Assembly: GCF_004341235.1 (NCBI RefSeq)
Contig: NZ_SLUP01000003.1
Coordinates: 1-64,000, forward strand
Direction: 5' to 3'
Origin: Mariniflexile fucanivorans
Lineage (GTDB): Bacteria; Bacteroidota; Bacteroidia; Flavobacteriales; Flavobacteriaceae
Length of the DNA: 64,000 nucleotides
Numbering within the stretch: the stretch's first letter is position 1; the number at the start of each line of letters is the position of its first letter. The notes beneath the pieces were generated by a model. That model did no database searches and was not told where the DNA came from. It saw nothing but the letters and a program-made list of their open reading frames with translations. A program made the position numbers and the translations under genes. Positions 36,948 through 44,316 of this stretch are shown here, in pieces.

Positions 36948-37322
36948 ATGAAAATTGCAGTTCCAGTAACAGAAAACAACGAAATAGACGACCATTTTGG
37001 ACATTGTGAATATTACACCATTTACACTGTATTAGATACTAATGCCATTGTTTCTATCGAATCGATGGAATCGGTAATAGGTTGTGGATGTAAATCCAAT
37101 ATCGCAACTACACTAGCCGATTGCGGCGTAAAAGTAATGCTCGCAGGCGGTATTGGTAACGGCGCCATTAACAAATTAAACAAAGCAGGTATTGATGTGG
37201 TTCGTGGATGTTCGGGAAACCCAACCGATAACGTAAAACTGTTTTTACAAGGCGAACTTGTGGATAGTGGCGAGAGCTGTAGCGAACACTCACACGATCA
37301 TGGGCATGAATGTAGCCATTAA
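36948..37322 (+). CDS. NifB/NifX-type dinitrogenase Fe-Mo cofactor domain protein
   Basis: 124 aa. NifX-like fold: MKIAVPVTENNEIDDHFGHC (1-20) with the typical DHFGH motif, CGCKSNIATTLADCGVKVML and GNGAINKLNKAGIDVVRG. The C-terminus adds a metal-binding tail rich in Cys and His (ESCSEHSHDHGHECSH). No nitrogenase genes are present, so the role is more likely iron-sulfur or metal handling. Probable operon with the MBL hydrolase. Confidence 0.88.
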   Translation: MKIAVPVTENNEIDDHFGHCEYYTIYTVLDTNAIVSIESMESVIGCGCKSNIATTLADCGVKVMLAGGIGNGAINKLNKAGIDVVRGCSGNPTDNVKLFLQGELVDSGESCSEHSHDHGHECSH

Positions 37323-37337
37323 AATAAGCCTATAAAT

Positions 37338-37379
37338 AAAACTTATTGTTAATTGCAAATAGAATTAGCAATAAGTTTT
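37338..37379. terminator. Bidirectional terminator between the NifX-like and permease genes
   Basis: AAAACTTATTG (37338-37348) and CAATAAGTTTT (37369-37379) pair perfectly; A-rich and T-rich runs lie on both sides. The flanking genes converge. Confidence 0.65.
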
Positions 37380-37398
37380 AATATTTTTTAATTGAAAG

Positions 37399-38634
37399 CT
37401 ATTCGAATCTAATGGCTTTTACGGGCGATATTTTTGTTATAATGTATGAAGGCACTAAAAGCATCAACAAACACAGTATTAATGTCCCCAAGTTTAAAGT
37501 TACAATGTAACTAAAGCTTATATAAACAGGTGCTTCCGATACATAATACACGCTAGGATCTAACGGAAATAATTTGAAGTATTTTTGCGCAAATAGCAAG
37601 CTTAAACCTATTAGGTTTCCCCAGAAAAGCCCTAGGACAATTAGGTAACCAGCGTTATATAAAAACAGCTTGCGAATACTCCAATTGTTGCTACCAAGCG
37701 CTTTTAAAATTCCAATCATTTGGGTGCGTTCCAGTATTAAAACCAAAAGTGCGGTTATCATGTTAATACCAGCTATTAAAATCATGATGCCTATAATGCC
37801 ATAAATGTTTTTGTCGAATATATTTATCCACTCAAAAACGGATGCATATTTTTCGGTGATGGTTTGTGTGTTTAATGTAGGTGGTGTATTGTGGTATATT
37901 TCGATACTTTTTGTGGGAAGCTGGTCATAATCATTTAAAAAAACTTCAAAATTGCCAATTTGGTCTAAATTCCAATTATTGATGCGTTGAATATGACGAA
38001 TATCTCCTAATAAATATTGAGCATCCAAATCTTGAAACCCAGAATTGTAAATACCTACAATTTTATAGGTGATGATGTTTGGTATTTTTTCAGCATCGTC
38101 TTTTGGGAATACCATTTGGAAGGTGTCGTTTGTTTTAAACCCTAACCTATTGGCTAAATATTGTGATATTAAAACATCTTCGTTTCTGTCTTTGGTGTAG
38201 TCTGGAAGCTTGCCATCTACTAAAAATTCTTTGAAGTATTCCCAGTCGTAATCGGCACCCACCCCTTTTAGGTAAGCAGCCTCAAAATCGGTTTCCGTTC
38301 TAATAACACCAAATCTGGAAGCCACAGCTTGCACATGTTTAACACCCTCAACCGATTTAAACTCCGGATAAAAATTTTGTTTTGTAGATAGAGGCACTAA
38401 ACTTTCTTGAGAATTATTACTATCAAAGTTTGTAATAGTTACGTGACCGTTAAACGCCACTACTTTATCTCGAATCTTTTGTTGTAAGCCAATACCCGTT
38501 GCAATGGCAACCATCATCACCACGATACCAATAGCAATGGCAGCAATGCCAATTTTTATTATTGGTGCTGAAACACTACTTTTATACGCTTTACTACCAA
38601 TAATGCGTTTAGCTAAAAAAAACTCGTAATTCAA
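37399..38634 (-). CDS. FtsX-like ABC transporter permease (LolC/LolE type)
   Basis: 411 aa from TTG 38634; TAG lies three codons upstream and no ATG is available before the conserved NYEFFLAKRIIGSK start. One N-terminal transmembrane helix (about 25-48), a large periplasmic MacB-like domain and three C-terminal helices (about 275-300, 320-345, 370-400) give the LolC/LolE architecture. Such permeases extract lipoproteins from the inner membrane together with LolD. No ATPase gene is adjacent. It is divergent from the NamZ-like gene, with only 8 nt between starts. Confidence 0.88.
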   Translation of the reverse strand: MNYEFFLAKRIIGSKAYKSSVSAPIIKIGIAAIAIGIVVMMVAIATGIGLQQKIRDKVVAFNGHVTITNFDSNNSQESLVPLSTKQNFYPEFKSVEGVKHVQAVASRFGVIRTETDFEAAYLKGVGADYDWEYFKEFLVDGKLPDYTKDRNEDVLISQYLANRLGFKTNDTFQMVFPKDDAEKIPNIITYKIVGIYNSGFQDLDAQYLLGDIRHIQRINNWNLDQIGNFEVFLNDYDQLPTKSIEIYHNTPPTLNTQTITEKYASVFEWINIFDKNIYGIIGIMILIAGINMITALLVLILERTQMIGILKALGSNNWSIRKLFLYNAGYLIVLGLFWGNLIGLSLLFAQKYFKLFPLDPSVYYVSEAPVYISFSYIVTLNLGTLILCLLMLLVPSYIITKISPVKAIRFE

Positions 38635-38642
38635 AATATACT

Positions 38643-39938
38643 ATGCGGTTTAATATTGTCAAAAATACAGTTTTATTATTTGTTTTAGGAATGATTTCTT
38701 GCGGAAACTTTTCGAAGAAAAAAGCCGATGGATTTGTGACCGAAGACCAGACAACAAATACCCAAATTCCAAAACCCAAAACCCAAAACCCAAAACCTAA
38801 TACCCAAAACTCCCAAATAATTGTTGGTGCGAACCAAACGGTGGCTTATTTACCATTGTTGAAAGGGAAACGCATAGGCATTGTAGCGAACCAAACTTCT
38901 GTTATTTTTAAGAAAAACCTAAAGCCCAAAACCCAAAACCCAAACTATACTCATTTGGTGGATTCTTTGATTGCTTTGAATGTGAATGTGAAAACTGTTT
39001 TTGCGCCAGAGCATGGTTTTAGAGGAACTGCCGATGCTGGGGAACATATTAAAGATGGTATTGATACTAAAACGGGCGTTCCAATCGTATCGCTTTATGG
39101 CGATAATAAAAAACCAAAACCCGAACAGCTTAAAAATATTGATGTCATGATTTTTGATATTCAGGATGTAGGCGCACGTTTTTACACTTATATTTCTTCG
39201 CTACATTATGTGATGGAAGCTTGCGCTGAAGGTAATATTCCTGTTTTAATTTTAGATAGACCCAACCCAAACGGACATTACATAGATGGACCAATTTTAG
39301 AAATGGCAAACAAAAGTTTTGTGGGCATGCACCCAATTCCAGTAGTTCATGGCATGACTATTGGTGAATATGCTACTATGATAAACGGTGAAAAATGGTT
39401 AAAAAATGGAATTCAATGTGAATTGAAAGTGATTCCTATTAAAAATTACACCCACCAAATGCCGTATAGTTTACCAATAAAACCGAGTCCGAATTTACCA
39501 AATGATAAATCCATCAACTTATACACCAGCTTATGTTTTTTTGAAGGTACCAATGTGAGTGTGGGGCGTGGTACCAACACACAGTTTCAAGTATTTGGTA
39601 GTCCGTTTTTAGATAAAACAAACTTCACCTACACATTTACACCAAAACCTAATGAAGGTGCTAAATCACCTTTATATCAAGATAAAATTTGTTATGGCAC
39701 TAATTTAACAACTGCTAAAAATTTAAATAGTTTAAACTTGGGATGGCTCATTTCAGCTTATAAAAACACTAAAAATAAAGCCGATTTTTTCAATAGCTTT
39801 TTTATTAAATTAGCCGGCACAAAAAAATTACAACAACAAATTGAAGCTGGTTTAAGCGAAGCCGAAATAAAAACAACATGGAAACAAGGATTGGAAAGCT
39901 TTAAAGAAACTAGAAACAACTATCTGATTTATAAGTAA
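38643..39938 (+). CDS. NamZ-like exo-beta-N-acetylmuramidase (DUF1343), lipoprotein with in-frame heptad-repeat insertions
   Basis: 431 aa. Lipoprotein signal with lipobox C20 (LGMISC). The DUF1343 family was renamed after NamZ of Bacillus subtilis, which removes terminal MurNAc from peptidoglycan fragments (GH171). Signatures: GKRIGIVANQTSVIF, VFAPEHGFRGTADAGE, PIVSLYGDNKKPKPEQLKNI, MIFDIQDVGARFYTYISSLH, DRPNPNG and LPNDKSINLYTSLCFFEGTNVSVGRGTNTQF. Two segments look foreign: PKPKTQNPKPNTQN after the signal and NLKPKTQNPNY between the VANQTS and HLVDSL motifs. Both are encoded by CCCAAAA-type heptad arrays. It is followed 3 nt later by a serine hydrolase gene. Confidence 0.87.
   Translation: MRFNIVKNTVLLFVLGMISCGNFSKKKADGFVTEDQTTNTQIPKPKTQNPKPNTQNSQIIVGANQTVAYLPLLKGKRIGIVANQTSVIFKKNLKPKTQNPNYTHLVDSLIALNVNVKTVFAPEHGFRGTADAGEHIKDGIDTKTGVPIVSLYGDNKKPKPEQLKNIDVMIFDIQDVGARFYTYISSLHYVMEACAEGNIPVLILDRPNPNGHYIDGPILEMANKSFVGMHPIPVVHGMTIGEYATMINGEKWLKNGIQCELKVIPIKNYTHQMPYSLPIKPSPNLPNDKSINLYTSLCFFEGTNVSVGRGTNTQFQVFGSPFLDKTNFTYTFTPKPNEGAKSPLYQDKICYGTNLTTAKNLNSLNLGWLISAYKNTKNKADFFNSFFIKLAGTKKLQQQIEAGLSEAEIKTTWKQGLESFKETRNNYLIYK
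38755..38817. repeat. CCAAAAC heptad array inside the NamZ-like gene (first)
   Basis: Units CAAATAC, CCAAATT, then CCAAAAC four times, CTAATAC, CCAAAAC. It lies in the linker after the lipoprotein signal. Confidence 0.85.
38914..38948. repeat. AAAACCC heptad array inside the NamZ-like gene (second)
   Basis: Units AAAACCT, AAAGCCC, AAAACCC, AAAACCC, AAACTAT. It encodes an extra loop between two conserved motifs of the catalytic domain. Confidence 0.8.
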
Positions 39939-39940
39939 CT

Positions 39941-41020
39941 ATGAAAAGAATTATTGCTTCTATAATGCTATTACTAGGCGCTGTAGGATTTACACAAACC
40001 ATTGAAGGCCCTAATCTCATAAAAACTAGAGAGGCCAAAAAACTAGCTAAAAAATTCTTGAGAAAACAAGGCATTACAGGCATGTCTATTTCAGTATCCC
40101 AACATGGTGAACTCATTTGGTCTCAAGGTTTTGGTTATTCCAATAGAAAAGAAAAGATACGTGTAAAACCAGATACCACTATTTTTAGAATTGCGAGTAT
40201 TTCAAAATCCATCACTGCTGTTGCTTTAGCTAGACTAGCAAATGACAAATTAATCGACTTAGATTCAAGTATTTATAAGTACGTTCCCGAATATCCCAAG
40301 CATAATTATGATTTTACTATTAGGCAACTTGGTGGTAATTTAGCAGGCATTAGGCATTACAAAGACAATGTTGAGTATGCCTTAAACAAAAAAATGAGTA
40401 TTACAGAAGGGTTGGATTTATTTAAAAACGATGACCTTTTATACGAACCTGGAACGCACTACAACTACAGTTCTTTTGGTTATGTATTGTTGAGTGAAGC
40501 CATACAAAAAGCAACGCAAACACCTTTTGAAACTTTAGTAACCGATTCTATTTTTAAGCCATTAAAAATGACACATACTATGGCAGATGTATCAGATGCT
40601 GAAATACCTAACTTAACCCAGTTTTACAGAAGTTCTGCATTAAAAAAACGCATTATAGCAAAACCTGTCGCCAATGAATACAAAGTTGCAGGTGGTGGTT
40701 TTTTATCAACTTCAGAAGATATTGTAAAGTTTGGTAACGAACTTATTTTTCCTAAAATTTTATCAGAAAAAGCGATAGCTGAAATAACGACCTCGCAATG
40801 TTTAATAACTGGCGAACGCACAGGCTATGGTATAGGTTTCTCCTGTGAGAAATCTGTAAACGATACACCAAAATTTTATCATACAGGTGGAGGTGTGGGC
40901 GCTTCATCCATATTAATGGTATTTCCTAAAGAAGAAGTGGTTATTACCGTTTTGACCAACTTGACAGGTGTAACCATGACGGATTTCGGAAAAGAGTTAG
41001 AGAATGTATTCGTTAATTAA
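39941..41020 (+). CDS. Serine hydrolase of the beta-lactamase/PBP family
   Basis: 359 aa, signal peptide ending near GFTQ (residue 19). The catalytic SISK is at 86-89, the second motif Y-S-S lies in HYNYSSFGYVLL (about 165-176) and the HTGGG triad region is near residue 310. This is the class-C beta-lactamase/AmpH/DD-peptidase fold. It probably works in the periplasm on peptidoglycan peptides or esters. Three nucleotides after the NamZ-like gene, so a joint role in cell-wall recycling is plausible. Confidence 0.88.
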   Translation: MKRIIASIMLLLGAVGFTQTIEGPNLIKTREAKKLAKKFLRKQGITGMSISVSQHGELIWSQGFGYSNRKEKIRVKPDTTIFRIASISKSITAVALARLANDKLIDLDSSIYKYVPEYPKHNYDFTIRQLGGNLAGIRHYKDNVEYALNKKMSITEGLDLFKNDDLLYEPGTHYNYSSFGYVLLSEAIQKATQTPFETLVTDSIFKPLKMTHTMADVSDAEIPNLTQFYRSSALKKRIIAKPVANEYKVAGGGFLSTSEDIVKFGNELIFPKILSEKAIAEITTSQCLITGERTGYGIGFSCEKSVNDTPKFYHTGGGVGASSILMVFPKEEVVITVLTNLTGVTMTDFGKELENVFVN

Positions 41021-41135
41021 GTTTTGGGTATTGGGTGTTGGAATTTAGTTTTTGGTTTTTAGTTTTTGGGTTTTGGGTTTTGGGTTTTGGGTTTTGGGTT
41101 TTGGGTTTTGGGTTTTGGGTTTTGGGTTTTGGAAT
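41021..41135. repeat. TTTTGGG telomere-like heptad array between two gene ends
   Basis: Nine perfect TTTTGGG copies (41064-41126) plus a partial one, preceded by degenerate heptads in the same register (GTTTTGG, GTATTGG, GTGTTGG, AATTTAG, TTTTTGG, TTTTTAG). The array runs exactly from the stop codon of the serine hydrolase to the stop codon of the sterol desaturase gene. The G-rich strand could form G-quadruplexes. Confidence 0.95.
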
Positions 41136-41966
41136 TTAATCAATAATAGTCGGTTTTTTATACTTTTGAAATGGTTGTTTCAGTAAATCTTTAATGTTGC
41201 TATTTTCTTTTTCATCTGGAAACACATCCACGCCGTAAATAATCTGGTTTCTATCTAAAATCATAAAGGTTCCGAAGAGTCTATCCCACACCGAAAAAAT
41301 ATTTCCGTAGTTAGAATCGGTATAAGGCAATTTATAATGATGGTGTACTTTGTGCATATCAGGCGACACTAAAACGTAACTCAACAGAGCATCTACTTTT
41401 CTAGGTAATTTTATGTTGGCATGCGTAAATTGCGTCGCCAATACCGACATCGATTGGTACAACAGCACAATACCCATAGGCGCACCAATAACCAACACAC
41501 CTAAAAGTGTGAATATAAACCGGATAACACTTTCTAAAGGATGGTGCCTGTTTGCGGTTGTAGTATCCACATTATGGTCAGAATGATGCACCAAATGCAC
41601 CATCCAGAGCGGTTTTACTTTGTGTTCTACAAAATGTGGCAAATAGGCACCAAAAAAATCCATTAAAAAAACTCCTAAAAGGATATACAACCCTAGTGGC
41701 ATTTCAGGTAACCAATTTAGAATTCCGAAGTTGTTTGCCATCACCCAATCGGCCGATTTTAACAATAAAAAAGCAAGCACAAAATTTATTATGATGGTTG
41801 TTAAAGTAAAAAACAGATTAGGTATCGCGTGTCGCCATTTTCCATAATTGAATTTGAATAAAGGGACAGCGCCTTCTAAAAACCAAAAAATAGTGAGTCC
41901 ACCCACTAAAATCAAGCTTCGGTGTGATGAAGGAATGGTTTCAAAATAGTTTAAAAAAGTTTCCAA
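41136..41966 (-). CDS. Sterol desaturase/fatty acid hydroxylase family membrane protein
   Basis: 276 aa with about four transmembrane segments. Histidine boxes of the diiron fatty-acid hydroxylase family: HFVEH (about 110-114), HLVHHSDHN (about 123-131), HTANIKL-adjacent histidine and HKVHHH near 203-208. These enzymes hydroxylate or desaturate lipids in the membrane with O2. The product in this organism is unknown. It is convergent with the serine hydrolase across the TTTTGGG array. Confidence 0.9.
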   Translation of the reverse strand: METFLNYFETIPSSHRSLILVGGLTIFWFLEGAVPLFKFNYGKWRHAIPNLFFTLTTIIINFVLAFLLLKSADWVMANNFGILNWLPEMPLGLYILLGVFLMDFFGAYLPHFVEHKVKPLWMVHLVHHSDHNVDTTTANRHHPLESVIRFIFTLLGVLVIGAPMGIVLLYQSMSVLATQFTHANIKLPRKVDALLSYVLVSPDMHKVHHHYKLPYTDSNYGNIFSVWDRLFGTFMILDRNQIIYGVDVFPDEKENSNIKDLLKQPFQKYKKPTIID

Positions 41967-41984
41967 GTTTTAGCTTTTTGTTTT

Positions 41985-42231
41985 AAATATAATCAAAATG
42001 CTTTAAAAGAAATATAGTTGCATAGAAACATAGCTTCAAAGTTGCAAAGTTTTACAGTGCCATTTTCTGAATACTTGGACTGAAAATTCATTTTGTCTGC
42101 AAAGGCGCTAAGACGCAAAAGAGAAAAATTGTTTCGTTGAGATAGATGGAGTTTTCACAAAGATTCACTGAGGATTTCTAAACCGAAAATGAAACTATGA
42201 ATGAAACTGAGACTGTGACTACGACTGAAAA
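41985..42231. repeat. Spacer with degenerate 6-8 bp repeats
   Basis: CATAGAAA, CATAGCTT, CAAAGTTG, CAAAGTTT (period 8, about 42020-42052) and GAGACT, GTGACT, ACGACT, GAAAACT (about 42206-42231). The middle, around 42090-42180, shows nothing recognisable. Confidence 0.45.
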
Positions 42232-42726
42232 CTAAACCTTAATCCGTTTCTTCATTTCTTCAACTATATTAAAAGCTGCAGGACACATCTCAACATTCTT
42301 CAAAGTTAAATTTGAAATTTGTTGAAACTTTTTTCTATCGGTATGCGGGAATTCACGGCATGCTTTTGGACGTACTTCATAAATAGAACAATAATTATCA
42401 GCTCCCAAAAAGGTACATGGCACACTTTGCAGTACATAATCGTTATCTTCATCAATACTTAAATATTTAGTGATAAATTGCTGAGTTTTCATTCTAAAAT
42501 GTTTTGCAATACGCTCAATATCTTTATCGGTAAATAGTGGCCCAGTAGTTTTACAGCAATTGGCACATTCCAAACAATCCGTTTTTTTAAACTCAGCATC
42601 ATGCAATTCTTGCATGACATAATCTAAATTTTTAGGTGGTTTATTTTTTAGCTTCGCGAAGAATTTTTTATTCTCGTTATGTTTATCTTTGGCGAGCTTT
42701 GAAAGGTTTTTTATGAAGTCTTGCAT
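42232..42726 (-). CDS. YkgJ family cysteine-cluster protein
   Basis: 164 aa. Metal-binding cysteines: CLECANCCKTTGP (about 57-69), CTFLGADNYCSIYEVRPKACREFPH (C near 103, 112 and 122). YkgJ/UPF0153 proteins coordinate zinc or an Fe-S cluster; the function is unknown. The N-terminus is a charged helix. Its start is 21 nt from a REP-like palindrome. Confidence 0.9.
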   Translation of the reverse strand: MQDFIKNLSKLAKDKHNENKKFFAKLKNKPPKNLDYVMQELHDAEFKKTDCLECANCCKTTGPLFTDKDIERIAKHFRMKTQQFITKYLSIDEDNDYVLQSVPCTFLGADNYCSIYEVRPKACREFPHTDRKKFQQISNLTLKNVEMCPAAFNIVEEMKKRIKV

Positions 42727-42746
42727 GGTGTAAAAATAGTATTTTT

Positions 42747-42837
42747 GTCATTACGATAGAAGAGTGACTGAAGTAATCTTTAAAAGTGAAACTTAAATTA
42801 AAAGATTGCCGCGACTTAAAAAGGTCTCGCAATGACG
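42747..42837. repeat. Imperfect REP-like palindrome (TCATTGCGAGAC type)
   Basis: GTCATTACGATAGAAGAG...AATCTTT at the left and AAAAGATTGCCGCGAC...GTCTCGCAATGAC at the right are imperfect inverse copies. It is the same family as 43587-43662. It occupies the spacer between the divergent YkgJ and methyltransferase genes. Confidence 0.7.
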
Positions 42838-42846
42838 TAAAACATC

Positions 42847-43545
42847 ATGAAAGATTTATTTGGAAAAGCCTTATTGGATTACCAAAACGGGAATTACACC
42901 GAAGATATTATTACATCTACCAACATATCTGAAGAAGACGATTTGCCACTACCCTACTTGTTTCGCAGTTTTAAAGACATGCCTAAATTAGAGCAAAAAG
43001 CATTAAAACTAGCCAAAGGCAGTATTTTAGATGTTGGTTGTGGTGCTGGTAGCCATAGTTTGTATTTACAAGAAAAAGGGTTTAAAGTGAAAGCCATCGA
43101 TATTTCAAAAGGAGCTATTGAAGTTGCTAAACAACGTGGTGTTTTACATGCTGAAGTTAAATCGCTTTTAGATGAAACCGAAACCTTTGATACTATTTTG
43201 TTACTGATGAATGGCACAGGCATTTTTCAAGAATTGGTAGAAGTTTCAAAATACTTATCGCATTTAAAAAGTCTGTTGAATGCTAACGGACAAATTTTGA
43301 TTGATTCTTCCGATATTGAATATATGTATGAAGATGAAGATGGTGGGGTTTGGATGGATATGAATGCAAGTTACCATGGCGAACTCGATTATTTTTTAAG
43401 TTATAAAGGTGAAGAAGAAGACCCCATGAAATGGTTGTACTTAGATTTTGAAAAACTACAATTAGCTTGCGAAACCGTGGGTTTAAAATGTGAACTGGTT
43501 GCTGAAGGGGAACATTTTGATTATTTGGCTAGATTAATTAATTGA
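42847..43545 (+). CDS. Class I SAM-dependent methyltransferase
   Basis: 232 aa. The SAM-binding motif ILDVGCGAGSH is at 60-70, followed by the acidic post-motif VKAIDISKGAIEVAKQRG. Motif IV region FDTILLLMNGTGIFQE. The substrate is not evident. Single gene with a REP-like palindrome on each side. Confidence 0.88.
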   Translation: MKDLFGKALLDYQNGNYTEDIITSTNISEEDDLPLPYLFRSFKDMPKLEQKALKLAKGSILDVGCGAGSHSLYLQEKGFKVKAIDISKGAIEVAKQRGVLHAEVKSLLDETETFDTILLLMNGTGIFQELVEVSKYLSHLKSLLNANGQILIDSSDIEYMYEDEDGGVWMDMNASYHGELDYFLSYKGEEEDPMKWLYLDFEKLQLACETVGLKCELVAEGEHFDYLARLIN

Positions 43546-43586
43546 AGCTAATCACTTTTAATAACTCAAAAACTTAAATGAATGAA

Positions 43587-43662
43587 TCATTGCGAGGCAA
43601 TAAGCAATCTCATATATCTTTAGACTATTATAATAAAAAGATTGCTTCGTGCCTCGCAATGA
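43587..43662. repeat. REP-like palindrome (TCATTGCGAGGC type), possible terminator
   Basis: TCATTGCGAGGCAATAAGCA (from 43587) and the complementary arm ending 43662 match at 22 of 24 positions and enclose a 28-nt AT-rich loop. It lies between convergent genes and may terminate both. Confidence 0.8.
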
Positions 43663-43688
43663 CTGGCTTCGCAGAAATGACAAAAAAA

Positions 43689-44270
43689 TTAATTTTTAAA
43701 ACGATAATGTCCGATAATCTTAAAATCGAACAAACAATCTTCTAAAACTTGTCCTGCACCAATATTGTGAACAATTAAATACCGTTTCCCGTCATTAGAT
43801 TTTTTGTTTACTACAATTCCAATATGTGTTATAGCACCACCTAAATTCCAACAAACAATATCTCCAGGCAGATAATCTTTGGCATTTTTTGTAATGGGTT
43901 TACCTGCTCCTTTTCGTTCAAAATAAGTCATTAAATTAGGAACGCGTCTGTGGTCAATATTGTTATCTGTAGCTTTTAAACCCCATATTTTTGGGTACAT
44001 ATTGAAATGAACTTTCATATCCTCGTGTACCTCCTTCTGCAAATCTACACCCATTTTTCTGTAAGCTCTAATAACCACGTCTGTACAAACGCCTTTATTG
44101 GCAGGCACATCGCCATTTGGATATGGAATAGAAAAATAACTAGGATCGTAGGTAACTTTTTGTTTTGTTAATTCTAAAGCAGCTTCAGAAAGTGTTGCTT
44201 GTTGAACTACATTCTGTGAAATACAAAAGTTAACCCAGAAACATAAAACAATTAAGAATACCCTTTTCAT
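43689..44270 (-). CDS. DUF1287 family exported protein
   Basis: 193 aa, signal peptide ending near CISQ (residue 19). DUF1287 (YijF-like) motifs: YPNGDVPANKGVCTDVVIRA, FNMYPKIWGLKATDNNIDHRR, VPNLMTYFERKG, DYLPGDIVCWNLGGAITHIGIV. A conserved Cys (GVCTDVV) and His (THIGIV) resemble the NlpC/P60-like catalytic pair, suggesting a cell-wall peptidase, but this is inference. Confidence 0.88.
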   Translation of the reverse strand: MKRVFLIVLCFWVNFCISQNVVQQATLSEAALELTKQKVTYDPSYFSIPYPNGDVPANKGVCTDVVIRAYRKMGVDLQKEVHEDMKVHFNMYPKIWGLKATDNNIDHRRVPNLMTYFERKGAGKPITKNAKDYLPGDIVCWNLGGAITHIGIVVNKKSNDGKRYLIVHNIGAGQVLEDCLFDFKIIGHYRFKN

Positions 44271-44295
44271 TTAAATATGAATTTCAATTTGAAAG

Positions 44296-44315
44296 ATTCC
44301 TGCTTTCACAGGAAT
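44296..44315. repeat. REP-like hairpin ATTCCTG-N6-CAGGAAT
   Basis: Short palindrome related to 5798-5817. It ends one base before the stop codon of the beta-barrel gene. Confidence 0.6.
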
Positions 44316-44316
44316 T

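Noticed and set aside
41064-41132. Repeat array as CRISPR
   Set aside because: Contiguous 7-bp units without spacers and no cas genes in the window.
41021-41135. TTTTGGG array as a chromosome end or linear replicon telomere
   Set aside because: Normal chromosomal genes continue on both sides without interruption.
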